Part shown: piece after piece, positions 11,828 to 23,800 of the stretch
Layout of the letters: every line of letters begins with the position of its first letter
Position numbering within the stretch: position 1 is the first letter of the stretch
Source of the DNA: Coprinellus micaceus
Lineage: Eukaryota; Basidiomycota; Agaricomycetes; Agaricales; Psathyrellaceae
Assembly (NCBI GenBank): GCA_951394405.1
Contig: OX596345.1
Span: 372,001-436,000 of the forward strand
Direction: 5' to 3'
Length of the DNA stretch: 64,000 nucleotides
Program-made: the position numbers and the translations under genes
Notes under the pieces: model-generated
The model's input: only the letters and a program-made list of their open reading frames with translations
The model's database searches: none
What the model was told of the DNA's origin: nothing

Positions 11828-14226
11828 ATGTCTGGGGTATGGTCGACAGTTCTGGGCTCGAAAGACGGCCACAACGGGGGCTCTGGAGCATCCCGTAACC
11901 AGCAACGGCAACATGAAACTCAAGCTTCTGGAGGCTCGTATCAGGCGTTGGGGCAGCCCCAGAACCGCCAAAGCGTCCCGAGCAGGGACTACCATGTCGG
12001 TCATCGAAGGGGAGGGCACGCGGAGAGCCAGGAGCTGTTGTCCGCGGCGGGCGCTGGGGACTATCATCGCGAGTCGTTGTACTCGTCTGGATCGATGGTG
12101 AGGACTGTCGTCCGTGTTATCTGCGTCGTGGTGCTCAATGAAGTCATTTATATCTCCCTTCCGCCATCGTCCCGCACGTTCGCCTCGCTTGACACCGCCA
12201 ATGACGCCGCACATTGATGTCGTAATTCCAATTTGCCTCTTCATCTCTAACCACGACGTGCACACAATTACCTTGGGCGTTCTGCCTCCTCCACACTCTC
12301 TTTCATTCGACGACCCCGACACTCTACTTTTTGACTTTACCCTCGTTTACGTTGATTACCTCGATTTTTGGCTTTCCTCGGCGGTGTACGCCTCCTCGAT
12401 CATCGACAACCTCAACACCGAATTTGGGTTCTTGAGTGCAGCTAGCAGATACCGGGTATGTTCGTCATTCATGATTGCGGCATTCACTCTGGACCATCCC
12501 ACGTTTTGTCTATGGAATGCTGACCTCTGCTCACCGTTAGTCCGTCACCACGAACTTCGACATCATCGCAGGCACCATCTTCCCGCCCCATCCTTCAGCA
12601 AAACTCGCCGCCTGGGTCGAGTCAGGGCCATTCGTCCAGTGCGCACATCCCTGGTAGACGGTTGAGCACGTCCTACCACCACTCCGGGCTCGCTGAGAGC
12701 GCGGAAATCCTGGCATCAATGTCGCCCCTTAACCCCCCATCTGCCCCCTTCGCGAGGGACACACCCAGTCCTAGTTCAAGGGGAAGTTCGCCTGGCCCAG
12801 GGAGGATCCCATCTTCCGCGAGCAACATCCCCATCCTGGGGGCATCGACGAGCGGGGATAGCTTCACACGGGGAAACCGGTACAGCGAGGCTGGCATCGC
12901 TGGCTTGTCCACTCTCCCCAGCGACGCCAGTAATGTGTCGCTTTCTGTCAACTACCTGCCATCCAAGTTCTCCAGCGGCATGCTCAACATGGAGGCGAGG
13001 GACGGGGCGAGGCGGCGCAGAGGGAAGGGTGGAACCGTTAATGGGGTGCGGTTACCCAAAATGGGAGGTGGACGGGAGGCATTTGGATCGACGGTTTCAC
13101 GCATGGCAGGCGAGGATGACGAAGATGAGGACGACGAGTTCCGGATGGCCAACAGCTCAGGAGGGACGTCGGTGGTGAATAGCTCGGGGAGTAACCAAGG
13201 CCGCCGATGGACCTTCTGGAAAAGCAACGGCGGACGCCCTGACACGGTACCGATAACTTCCCTGCCCAAGAAGAAGATGCGATGGACCCGATTCAAGTGG
13301 GTTCTATGCGTCTGCAACGTTTTGCTCTCCCTATACTCTGTAATCTCACTCGTCGTCTGCCTGCTCACATGGTTCGATGCATGGACTCGGGCGGACATCG
13401 TCAGAGTGGGGAACAGGCCGGAGCTGGTGCTGTCGACAATTGCCTCACTCCTGGGCTTATTCACCAGTCTGATTGGGTGGTCCGGGTTGTTGATGAACAA
13501 CCGCATGTTCTTGGCCGTCTACACCTTCCTGTGCTGGATCACATTCATCTTCCTCGTCATCCCCGGCTACCTCACCTACAAGAAACGAACCTTTAACCTT
13601 GAAGGCAAGATCAACGCGCAATGGTCGAGAAACCTCGGGGCGGAGGGGCGTATGCGCATCCAAGATCAGCTTAGTTGCTGTGGGTACTACAGCCCCTTCG
13701 TCGAAGCCACGGTCAGCCAGACGTGCTATGCGAGGAGTACACTGCCGGGGTGCAAGAAGCATTATATGGAGTTTGAGGATGATATCCTCAAGAAGTGGTA
13801 CACAGCCGTGTTCTCGATCGTTCCCTTGCATATCGCCATCATGACCGCCGGCCTCCTCTGCTCTAACCACGTCACGTATCGCTTCGGGAAGGGGATGATG
13901 CCAAAGGCGTATCGACTCAGTTTGCAGAGTATGGGTGTTATCATGGACCAGTATGCCCAGTACGTTTTTCCGTCTCTCACATGTGCTTCTACACGGGCAT
14001 ATTGCTGATGCTACGCTTGGCTTTGTCCATTTTACTTCCTTCTAGACAACTCGCCGAACAATACGGCAACGATATCGCGTCGGAGATCATCACCCGGTCG
14101 AAGTCGTCATCGCAACTTGGGGCTCAGCTCGATGCCGCACTGCCCAAGGCGCCTTACCTCAACACTAGATCGTCGAGTGCTGGTACTAGCCTGACGAAGA
14201 TCGAGCCGTATACAAGCCAGAAATGA
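11828..14226 (+). CDS. Tetraspanin with long Ser/Pro-rich cytosolic N-terminus
   Basis: Four-helix membrane protein of the tetraspanin superfamily. The model is 11828-12097, 12572-13959 and 14046-14226, 612 residues in frame. The first intron (474 bases) is long for this genome and is the least certain part; another small exon may lie within it. The N-terminal ~300 residues are Ser/Pro/Gly-rich with an acidic run (EDDEDEDDEF) and a basic patch before the membrane. TM1 is about residues 333-357 and ends LLTWFD; TM2 and TM3 follow closely. The large outer loop has CCGYY plus three more cysteines, the tetraspanin hallmark. TM4 is about 500-522. The short C-tail ends IEPYTSQK. Basidiomycetes have Pls1-type and Tsp2-type tetraspanins; the long tail argues against Pls1, but I cannot settle the subfamily. 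Confidence 0.85.
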
Positions 14227-14819
14227 ATGATCACCCTACCCTACCCTATCGGCATATTTCCGTGGTTACGTCGAACGGTCCCCTGCGACGGATGGACTGG
14301 ACATCATCCCAAAGACACAATGGTCGATCACTGCATGAGCCATTTTTACGAATGTAATATGAGGCTGTTCAAGATGGATTCTTGCATAATTACCCTATTC
14401 ACTCGCTCCCTTTCGTACTCTTCTCGTCGTATTCCCATGGACCTCTGGTTTCCGTGATATGGACACTCCTCTCAATCTTCGACTTCCCATCATCCATCGT
14501 CATTCACGAAAAACATCCTTAATCACGACCTTATACATACACATACACATACTTAACGATACGACTAAATTACAGACTCGACTCTCCAGACATTCTCCCG
14601 ATACCAACCACCCCGACATCGCATATGTACTTAGACCCAGACGCTTCCTCCCCATTTTCCATCTGGTCCCCCCCTGACACTTCCTCGCTTACCTATGATC
14701 CCTTTCCTTACCACTTACCGCTACCAGTACCCGTTACTCGACGTTGATTGAGGTCATTCCCCGCCAGGTACCAGGAGGAGCCTCAGGAGGAGATCATGAT
14801 GTGACCAACAGTCACGAAC
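14227..14819. other. Intergenic, no gene seen
   Basis: T/C-rich 3' flank of the tetraspanin and upstream region of B2. No coding frame or repeat is recognisable. Confidence 0.45.
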
Positions 14820-14825
14820 CACGTG
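14820..14825. promoter_or_regulatory. CACGTG E-box upstream of B2
   Basis: Context GTCACGAACCACGTGCATTGTGAC, nearly palindromic with flanking GTCAC/GTGAC half-sites. It lies 111 bases before the B2 ATG. Confidence 0.45.
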
Positions 14826-14936
14826 CATTGTGACCAGGCACGATCAGGGGTCTTTCGAAGTTCGAGAAGTTGAAGTTGAACCTGAACCTCATTGAAGCTT
14901 CATCCTCAACCCATTTCTCAAGGCTGCAGCATCACC

Positions 14937-16601
14937 ATGGACGGCAATCCCAACTTCAAGCTCTCCCCGGACATAGTTATGCATGTGCTACAGTATCTGG
15001 ACCCAGTAGACATCCTGGCAATGCGGGCGGTGAGTCGGCGCTTATTTCCTGAGCTAGTCCGAACGTCCACTCATCGTTGGGACCTAGACATGTCGCTTCT
15101 TCTATCGAACAGCAGCTTCTAGGAGTGTCTGGCTCGCAGCTCTCGACAGAGTGTGCGAGCAGCATGGGATATACAAGCCAACATATCCGGTGGAGAAGAT
15201 GACGCTCGCTGAGCTCGAGCATGCTGCGCTGGGCCCTCATCGGTTCATCAAATCCATCGACCGAGCCCACTCTAAGCCGTCCGAAGGCTGCTCCGGCCCG
15301 TACCTCACGAGGCAATTCCTGTGTCGAAAAAGGGCCAACGGAACTGGTGTGCCCAATGGCGTACACAAGGTTTCGCGTCTGGCGCTGGTCCCGGGCGGTC
15401 GCTTTCTCTTCACCGCTGCCGGGGCACCTTTCAATTCCACGGCATCGATCGTCTGTCTTTGGGACCTGGGTTATAACATGCATTCCCCTATAAAGCCATA
15501 CCCAATAGCGTCTGTCGCCGTTCCGGTCGCGACCCTAGGGCACCTTTCTACCTCTCCAAGTTCTCGAGGAAAGCGGATAGATGTTGCGATTTATGGATAT
15601 TCGTAAGCCTGGGTGACACTTGTGAAATACGCGTTGAGCTAACCACACTGCAAGTCATCCTACCGATGAAGGGATCCTACGAATCTACAGTATCGACCCA
15701 ACGGTCCAAACCCCTGACTTTACATTGGAAGATGAACTGCCGATTTCGCATCCAACTTACCCGCAGATCTACCTCAATGGACCGACAGCCGTGATCGTAT
15801 CCGAATCATTTGTTCATGTCTGGAACAGGGCAGAAAGGAAAGGATGTCGATGGCAGTATGCGGCGCTCGAAGGCCACGTGGATGTCAGCACCTCTACTAG
15901 AGATTACTGGACATGTTGAACTAACATCTCGCCGATAGATCCTTGTTTGCAACAATACCATCATCACGTTGGATGCTGGTCAAGACTTTCTCATTTGGGA
16001 TATTCCATCAGAGCTCTCGTCCATTGACCATGGGAGGGAGCTCCCTCTTGTCTCGAACCCTCCGAAATGCGTCCGGCGGCAACACGAAGACGGAATTCAG
16101 GAATTCACTCTTGCGGTCACGCCTTCCTGGCAGCGCCATGTCCCTCCACACCTGTGTTTCGTTGTCAACGAAGATGAGAATTTGGACCATCAAAAAAAGC
16201 TTTCTCTGTATTCCGTTCGGAGGATGGGCTCCCAGGATGCGGAATTTATTCCTACCTATTTGCCCGTTGCGGCAGGCGGAAACGCAAGTATGCTGGAAAG
16301 TATTGGGCGATTGACGCTCTGCGCCGTCACACCGTTGTTTTTGTGCGATGGGAGACTAGTGTTATGCAGTTGCTCCGGCTCCAATGACCTTTGTTTCACT
16401 GCTTTTTCTGTTCCTACCACAGCTTCTGACGACCCCCTTGACCTTCATTCGTCTCTTGCAGTTCAAGAAGTTGATGATAACGATGTGGCATTCGACTTTT
16501 ATAACGTTGGCTTCTGTCCTATGTCAGGACGCGTGGTTCATCCCCTTTCCGACACATCCCTTCAAATATGTGATTTCCTCCTACCCTTAGAAGACCGATG
16601 A
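14937..16601 (+). CDS. F-box/WD-like propeller protein B2
   Basis: Probable SCF substrate receptor, 499 residues. Exons: 14937-15029, 15088-15602, 15655-15883 and 15939-16601, phases 0-2-0, all GT-AG. Exon 1 encodes the first half of the F-box (FKLSPDIVMHVLQYLDPVDI); exon 2 completes it (TCRFFYRTAASRSVW). Propeller-like strands follow: LALVPGGRFLFTA with CLWDLGYNMH, then VWNRAERKGCRW, FLIWDIPSEL, LSLYSVRRMG, RLVLCSCSGSND and the closing LQICDFLLPLEDR. Repeats are irregular, so a standard WD40 search may score poorly. This is the intact member closest to B1 and B3 and the best reference model for the family. Substrate unknown. Confidence 0.88.
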
Positions 16602-16844
16602 CTTCTCTCCCTTTGCGCATTTGTTTACTGCTTGAAATGTCATATCATTTCGTGTAGCAAGGAATGAGTTGTACGGTTGATAGAGCACCGGAAATCGAAG
16701 AATACCCAGTCCGAGTCAGGAGCTGGAGTTTCTGTGTGCAGACGACTAAAAACTCGAATACTTCTGATGCCTTCGACACTCTCCCAAAAGATAGCTGCGT
16801 CCACCACTTCTCAACGCGACGCGGCGTCACAGACGTCACGGCAC

Positions 16845-16850
16845 CACGTG
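16845..16850. promoter_or_regulatory. CACGTG E-box upstream of B3
   Basis: Context GTCACGGCACCACGTGCCTGTGAC, strongly palindromic with GTCAC/GTGAC arms. It is 89 bases before the B3 ATG. The 16602-16938 spacer holds nothing else I recognise. Confidence 0.45.
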
Positions 16851-16938
16851 CCTGTGACAGAGCGTGGTTCCTGTCACCATTTTGGGCGCCGGTTTGAACC
16901 TCCAGGCTCCCGCCCTCACTCCCTCCACTAGTACTGAT

Positions 16939-18624
16939 ATGGAGAGAACTCTTGACTTCAAGCTCTCTTCAGACATCGTTATACTCATCTTACAATGCCT
17001 GGATCCTGTTGACATCCTGGCAATGCGAGCGGTGGGTTGAGCGCCTCGTCCAAAGTTGGTTTTTACTGAACAAGGTTGCAATCGGAAAACAGGCTTGTCG
17101 CACATTCTACAAAGCCGCATCCTCTAGAAGTGTCTGGTTGTCGGCTCTCGATAGAGTGTGAGACCAACACGGTATATTCAAGCCGACATATCCGAGGGAG
17201 AAGATGACTCGGGCTGAGCTCGAGCATGCCGCTTCGTCACCCCATCGCTTTATCACATTTGTCAACGAATTCGACTCCCCATCTCCAAGGTCCACCCGAC
17301 CATACCTGAAGAGGGAATTCTTCTGCCGCAAGAAAAGCGGCGAATCAGGTATTCCGGGCGGAGTATACAGGGCTACCCACTTGTCACTTATACCGGGAGG
17401 TCGCTATTTGATCACTGCTGCGGGCTCAACTCCGCCCACAGCTGAAGGTAATTTGTGTCTATGGGACCTAGGACACAGCATGGACTGTCCTCTCAAGCCA
17501 TTTCCGATGGCAACATTACCCATTGCAAGCCACCAACTCACAATCTCCACGTTCCCTACTCGTAACAGAACAGGATTTCTCATAGTCCTGACAACTGTGT
17601 ACGTGGGCCCCGAAATCTCGTTCCTGCGACATGGCCCATCTGTGGGCGTTCTGAATTTTTTTCTTAGTGGACCCCATCCCCGATACGCACTCTCGGTTTA
17701 TCGGATTGATCCTACGTCCCAACGGCCAGAATTCTTTCTGCAACATGAGCTGGACTTGAACGCTCAGCGCACATTTTTCTTGAAACACATCTATCTTCAC
17801 GAGCCAACGGTTGTTCTCAAAATGGGGGTGGATGTGTATGTGTGGAACTGGGCAGAAGGTACAGGGTGCCGATGGTCACATTCTGAACTAGACGCCAGCA
17901 CTTCTGTGGGTCCTCGTACTTTTTGCGCTGCCCCTGATCCTATCTCATTACTCCCTTTTAACAGATGCTAGTTTGCGACAACACCGTTATAAGCGTTGAC
18001 GATAACCAGGACTTCACAATTTGGGATGTTCCTGCAGAACTTCCGCCTTTAGGGCCCAGTGACGCCCTTCAAAATATCTCAAACTCGCCAAAACGCGTTC
18101 GCCGGCGCCGTGATGGGGGTTTACCGAGCTTCGAGATCGCGTCCACGCCTGCATGGCAGCGACACACACATCCACACATTTGCTTTGTTGTTGACGAGGA
18201 GGATGATGCAAACTACGAAAACCGACTCTTCCTGTACTCGGTTCGGAGGGTGGGTAGGCAAGATACGTCCTTCCTGCCGACTTACGTCCCCATTGACGGC
18301 GGCGAGACTGATTACGTCTCACAAAACATTGGGCACGCCATTACGGGCCCAGTGTCACCACTGTTCTCGTGCGACAATCGGCTGGTGCTGTGCAGTCGAT
18401 CTTCTGAGAACGAGCTTGTTGCGACAGTCCTTCCTGTCCCTACCGAAACATGTGATGAGCTTGTCGCCCGTTCAGCCATGCTTCTGGAGGATGTGGACGG
18501 CAACGACGTCATGCTCGACGGCGATAACGTTGGGTTTTGTCCAATGTCTGGACGTGTCGTGTATCTTATATCGGATACCTCACTCCAGATTTTGGATTTC
18601 CTCCTACCTCTCGAAGGATGGTGA
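16939..18624 (+). pseudogene. F-box/WD-like propeller gene B3, broken by an in-frame TGA
   Basis: Full-length member of family B: exons 16939-17031, 17093-17598, 17668-17905 and 17965-18624, phases 0-2-0, 499 codons including stops. The F-box (FKLSSDIVILILQCLDPVDI), the strands CLWDLGHSMD, VWNWAEGTGCRW, FTIWDVPAEL and LFLYSVRRVG, and the closing LQILDFLLPLEGW are all kept in frame. One lesion is seen: TGA at 17159-17161, right after SALDRV, where B1 and B2 have TGC (Cys). As read, translation would give only the F-box and about 20 further residues. The frame is otherwise intact, so the mutation is recent, or it is a base-call error. The 69-base second intron is a multiple of three without stops. 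Confidence 0.8.
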
Positions 18625-19511
18625 GGAACTCTGCCACTCTTTTCCCTAGCCCAGTTCACTGACATGCTCACCTTGATCTTATTTAGAGCTGCACAGGGTG
18701 CACCCGTCTTGCGCTCGATCAATGAATCGATCCTTTATCGATTGGGCTTCTCCTCAATTCGCACTGCCGTCTCATAGTATCGAGAAACAATAATTAGAGT
18801 ACAACTTCTAAGACGTCCTAATAATTCCATGGCATACCGTACGCCGTTGGCCTCTCCGCTTATTCCATCAAGCAACATTGCTACCCTCTCGCTGCCTGAT
18901 GACTTAATTGGCCTCACAAAAAATACACGCAAGGGGGGATCATCCGAGCAATCCCACGACCCCTACTTCCTGGTCGGGGGCTGGAACCGCGTTGCGGGGT
19001 CCTACTCCTGTTTTAGACATCCCATCAACCTCGGCAGTCTTGCCGTTCTAGCCAGGGAGGGCAGCAAGGGTCAACTACTCGTCAAGTACCTCCCCAACGC
19101 GAGTAATTTACCTCAAAAAAGGATACTTCTCTAGAAAGAGGAATATTCGCGTTCAAGGAGAGAACCGGGGGAGTATACCAGCACAGCTATAGGAAAGGAT
19201 GTGCGATTGGGAAGGGGTGTAGGGCGAGTGGAAAGATACATACATATGTGGGCCCATCCCTCACCTCCGAGTCAGTCCCGCGGTGAAGTGTGAACGCTCT
19301 ATAGAGCAGGCGGTACTCAAGTGTAGTGCAACCAAAGTGCAACAGTCGAGTCTCTCGCACCTCGGTCGGGATTCGGCGTCGAGCGATGCCGTTGATTTGT
19401 CAGCAGGACCCCAGCACTGTGAAGGGCGGGTCGACAGGTCGGGTTGTAAATCACGATTGCTCGGATGATCCCCCCTTGAATACACGCACCCTGGCATATT
19501 TGCCAGGAGGA
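18625..19511. other. Intergenic, no gene seen
   Basis: Spacer downstream of B3. The open frames here (for example plus strand 18829-19134) have no recognisable content, no paralogue in the window and no convincing splice context. Confidence 0.4.
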
Positions 19512-20095
19512 CTTAGACCGGATACCGGTCCCTCGTAGCTCCGGCGTCACGTTTGAGATCATGTGAGTGCCGTGACGGCGTTCCTCGCTAGAGGGACCGG
19601 TCAATTTGGCGGGGATTTGGCAGGACGTTCCTTACGGTTCTGCCCCCATTCTTCGCCATACGGGGGAGGTGGTCGCCTTCGATTCGTCGTTATCAGGACT
19701 TAAATACCATGTAGAACCCATTCCCGAGCGATTTAATGAAAAAATAGATTCAGAAAGGGCGGGTTGAGGATTAGTTGAGGGACCAGGTGTTAGGGCGTGT
19801 GGCGACGACCGGCCCCTCTGGAGGTCGAGATCTTTCGAACTTTGAACACAATTCATTAATTTCGGTGCCCAGCGTCTTCACACAACACCTATAAGGGTAT
19901 ATCTATCGTTTGACGTCGGGATCCCTTGGGGTGCAGGAGATTTGGCTGAGACTAGGTCAAACGCGTAAGGGACGTCCTGCCAAAAGCCGGCCAAATTGAC
20001 CGGACTGCCTATCTTCGATAGGCGTCACGTCACTCACATGATCTAAAACGTGACATCGGTTGCCCAGCAAGCGCCCAGTCCGGACTCCGGACTAA
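19512..20095. mobile_element. Non-autonomous inverted-repeat element (MITE-like)
   Basis: Two arms of about 120-130 bases face each other: left about 19512-19636 and right about 19963-20095. They share a 24-base block with one mismatch (19546-19569 against 20031-20054), a block around CCGGTCAATTTGG (19598-19610) and a block around GGCAGGACGT ending in TTACG at the inner edge. Similarity stops sharply at CTTACG/CGTAAG, and the core of about 325 bases is unrelated to the arms and has no coding frame. This fits a small DNA transposon derivative without transposase. Outer ends and target-site duplication are not resolved. Confidence 0.7.
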
Positions 20096-20444
20096 GGAGG
20101 ACTCAGGATGGGGGTCGGCAACACCACTGAAATTCGCGTGCACAGGAAAACGGGACCTTCCCAGGCCATTGATGCCCCTACTTCTCTCCGTGCTGCATGA
20201 ATCTCAGCGAGGTTTTCAAGTCATTGTGGCATCTATCTGTCGCTGAGCCGTTTCCTTGCCACTATATATGGTCAGGAGAAATCAAATATTGTTCATTGCA
20301 AGCAGTCCACCTCCCAGCGGACCTAGAAACGCGCGTCTGACCGCGCGTTGATGGGAAATAGGGGCTTGACACCATTATGCATTCAACTTTTTACTGAGAC
20401 AAGTTATCTGCAAAGTTCTTTCACATTTGCGTGTTAGGGAGTTA

Positions 20445-20575
20445 CCTATATAACAATCCCGGTCTCATTTACCTTTGCGTTACCTTTAACTAATACTTCA
20501 CCCCACCATGCACCCCACCCCGGAACAACCAAGCCACCACATCCTTATCGAGACCGGGATTATTTGTGTGGTATA
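20445..20575. repeat. Short inverted repeat (about 20-base arms)
   Basis: AATCCCGGTCTC at 20455-20466 pairs with GAGACCGGGATT at 20550-20561, and the similarity extends outward imperfectly (TATA..ACA). The enclosed 83 bases are C/A-rich. It may be a tiny MITE-like element or a structured spacer. Confidence 0.45.
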
Positions 20576-20770
20576 CACTATCTTCCATTTTCTCGTTACA
20601 AAGTAGTCGTGAAACTGTCCCGTTCAAAAGTTAGAAATTGAGGACACCTTTTTGCGCGTCGCGTCGGAGTTTGAAATGGCAGGGGATTGCTGACCCGCAC
20701 TCAGGAGTCAGGAGCGGGGCCTATTACTATTAGTATCAGCCATATTAGGGTGCATGTGACACCTATTACT

Positions 20771-20776
20771 CACGTG
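20771..20776. promoter_or_regulatory. CACGTG E-box upstream of separase
   Basis: Lies 86 bases before the separase ATG, within the 70-170 base range seen for the F-box B genes. Confidence 0.4.
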
Positions 20777-20862
20777 ATGCGACGCGCCGAAAGGGGCTGA
20801 GGTAGGACGAAAGTTCGTCGCGCGAGGAACTTGTCTCTCTACCGCGACGATCTCCCTTGCAA

Positions 20863-23800
20863 ATGGCGACCAGGATCAAGAAACCGACGTCGAGGCTCAG
20901 AGAACCTACGAATCCTGACCAGCTCGCCGATGCTCTGGCTTCCAAGCTCAAAATCACTTCAAAACGGCAGAAACCCGTCGAGAAGGATGTCAGGACCGAA
21001 TCGATGCGAGCGGTAAACACTGCAATGCAGTCGCTTACGGGGCTTGCGCAAGCCGGATGGAAGAAGTCGACGATGGAAAGCACGTCGACGTGGCGAACAC
21101 GGAATGCGGAGGCCAACGCACTGGCGACTGTGAGCAAGGAACATTTGGCGACATTGAGAGGTTTAGACGGGGCTACGGTTGAGATTGAGAGGGCAGCATT
21201 AAGCATTGTGGGCAAGCTAGTCGTTGTGGACATGGTACGTGGTCGTGACTCGGTTCCGGCTCGCTCTACTGACCCGGATGTAGCACGATGCCGCCAGGGA
21301 CGCGTTGAGGGAGATGCGCACTCCGTTGTGCAAGGTGCTCGGACTTCAGAATGTCGAAGAGCCAAAGCCGAAGCTAGAGTTCATCTCGTTACCCCTCCCA
21401 TCGCAAGCCATTGAAGATCCTGTCCACCTGGCGATGATCTCCACCTACTTGATTCAAGCTCTTGCAACGACGTGCTTCACCATCTCGACAGCGGACGAAA
21501 TCGACGAGCTAGCACGAATCCTCACGTCCCCGAACACCCACTGTGTCTACTCCTGGCTACCCCTCTTCCAATCCATGCAGACGAAGCAGATCGACTCGCT
21601 TCTCACCCGCGCTTACACCGCCATCACCAAGGCTTGCGCGAACCGACTGAGCTCCAAAAGCAAGGCATCATCGCCCTCACCACAGTCGACGTTTCTCCTT
21701 CGAGAATACGCTCTGCGATGCCTTGTGAGCGCTTCTCCGGGTACAGTCGAGGCCGACGCGTTCTGGGACCAGCTCATCCGATTCACGGGATCGTTCGCAA
21801 GGTCGTGCGCAGAGGCCAAGGACGAGACTGCAGGGGGCCATTTGATCCTTTCGACGTTCGAGAGCGTCGTGCAGAGAGCAGAGGCTCGCTCGGATGCGTC
21901 CACGTTCCTTGATGGCGCCAAGTTCCTTGCGTTCTGCGATTATTGGATTACCTTTGCAAAGCGGGTGAGCTCCATCGTACTTTACGTGGCTCATGTCGCT
22001 CACATAGTCTCAGAGCGGGGAAATCGTGGTCTTGGATCGCATCACCAGCTTGATGAAGCACATACCGTCCTCCTCACATAAACCGACCGAGGTGGTGGAA
22101 GAGAAGAAGGCGTCTGCGTTGACGGACTTGGTACTCGAAGGCACGAAGCTCTGCGGCGCATTTGCTCATGCCGTCGCGCTCATCGACAAGCTCTCAGATG
22201 GCAACGAAGGTACGTCGTCGTTATTCGTTCCAAACCAGATACTCACCTCCTGCAGATGAAGCCCTGCAGGCGTTGCGTACTTGCGATAAGATGATCCAAA
22301 AGTCTAGCGGCCTGTCCTCCCTCCTAGTTGTAAAGCCCGGGGACGAGCAATTCACGCGAATCTCCGGGAAAGTGGACCGAGCGCTCGAACGGCTCCGCCG
22401 ATGTACTTACAAGCTGGTCGAGTCGAGAGATAGTTCATCAGAACTGAAGAGTGCAGCGTCGCAGCTTCTGAAGACCTGCGTCGATGCACTGCATCAAGTA
22501 CTCACTCAAGCTGTGCGTATCCACGGAATTATCCCCACTATGCCACTAACGAGACCTAATTCAGACTGACCAAGACCTCATCACTGATGCCCTAACGAGA
22601 GCCATCGACTCGTTGTTCGTGCTTGGGCGAACGACCCTCGATATCGCCTTCCCAGCCTCGTTCATTCCAGCTTACGATCACCTGGAGAATGCCTTGAAGA
22701 TCATCGATACCGTCTCATACGAAGGCGTCGACATTCCCAACTACCTTCGTTGTATATCTGGCGCCTTCTACAACCTCGCAGGTTCGTTGTACCAGGCTAG
22801 TCGTCACGGCGCTGCGGTACCTTTCCTCAAGCAAGCCTGTGCTATTGGCCTGAAGTCGCTTGAGGGACATCGAGCAGCCGCGCCACCTAATAGTCCCAAG
22901 GGGAAAGAGAAGGCAAAGCAACGGGAAGACGAGTGGGTGCAACTTGAGCAGCAGCTATACCGTCGGTGGGAGCTTCTGGCAGTGTGCTATCTCAAGAACG
23001 GCGATCGCAAGGTAGTTACCTTCCTGCATGCAATCACAAGATATTGACGAGTGCTACTTAGAACTCGTATGATGCCTTCATGAAGTGCATCTTCACCTTC
23101 CCCTTCACTTCTTCGAACCTCGCTTCTGAGACGGACTCCCGCCCCGTGTCCGAAATTCTAGGCGCCAGCCCAAGCCCAGCCCTGAAACCACTCTCCTCTC
23201 TGCTCGAACGAATCTCGTATGTTGGTGCATGCGAGCTCCTTCTACCCCCAGATCAGGTCTCCTTATGTCCTTCCCTCATACCACCAAACAGCAAGCTCGA
23301 CCTTAGGATCGTAGGCATGCTTCTGGAGTATCAGTATGACTCGCTGTTTCCTCATCGTTGGAAGGATGGCGCCAGACCGGTCTTGGTACGCCTGCTCCAA
23401 GATATGCTTCAGGTATACAGCACGAAGGATGACATATCGGGCTTCTTGATGCCGGTGCGGCGTGCCCGTGTGCTACTCCGCTGTCTGGAGTTCTTGTACC
23501 GCGACGAGGAGGATCCTACAGCGATGGCGGGCCACCTGGGGTTCCCATCGGTTTCGGATATTGGGGAGCACTTGGTCTCGTTGACAGTGAAGCAGGTCAG
23601 CTACTGGTTTGCGTTTGGGGTCGCAAATGTAATGCTAAAGACCGTTGTTCCATAGGATCTCGGACTTGACAAGGCTCTGGGTGCGTATAAGACCCAATAC
23701 ACAATCTCCGCCCACCTCTGGCTCGCAAACCTCGGACATCGACAGTCAAGCGACGACCTCGTAGCCACCGTTTCCCACCACGCCGACGAAGCCAACGCTT

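Noticed and set aside
12662..14008. Tetraspanin start at the TTG at 12662
   Set aside because: Not an ATG, and the same frame continues upstream in Ser/Pro-rich sequence to a splice acceptor near 12571.
15876..15881. CACGTG inside B2
   Set aside because: It lies in coding exon 3, so it was not counted as a promoter element.
17159..17161. Selenocysteine recoding of the TGA in B3
   Set aside because: A TGA replacing a family Cys is the selenoprotein pattern, but Dikarya are generally regarded as lacking selenocysteine machinery, and I saw no clear SECIS-like hairpin. A point mutation is simpler.
18829..19134. Plus-strand frame of 101 codons after B3
   Set aside because: No domain, no paralogue, no splice partners and no upstream element; treated as chance.
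20766..21365. Minus-strand frame of 199 codons across the separase start
   Set aside because: Antisense to separase exon 1; no domain, and the plus-strand exon joins in frame to the rest of the gene.
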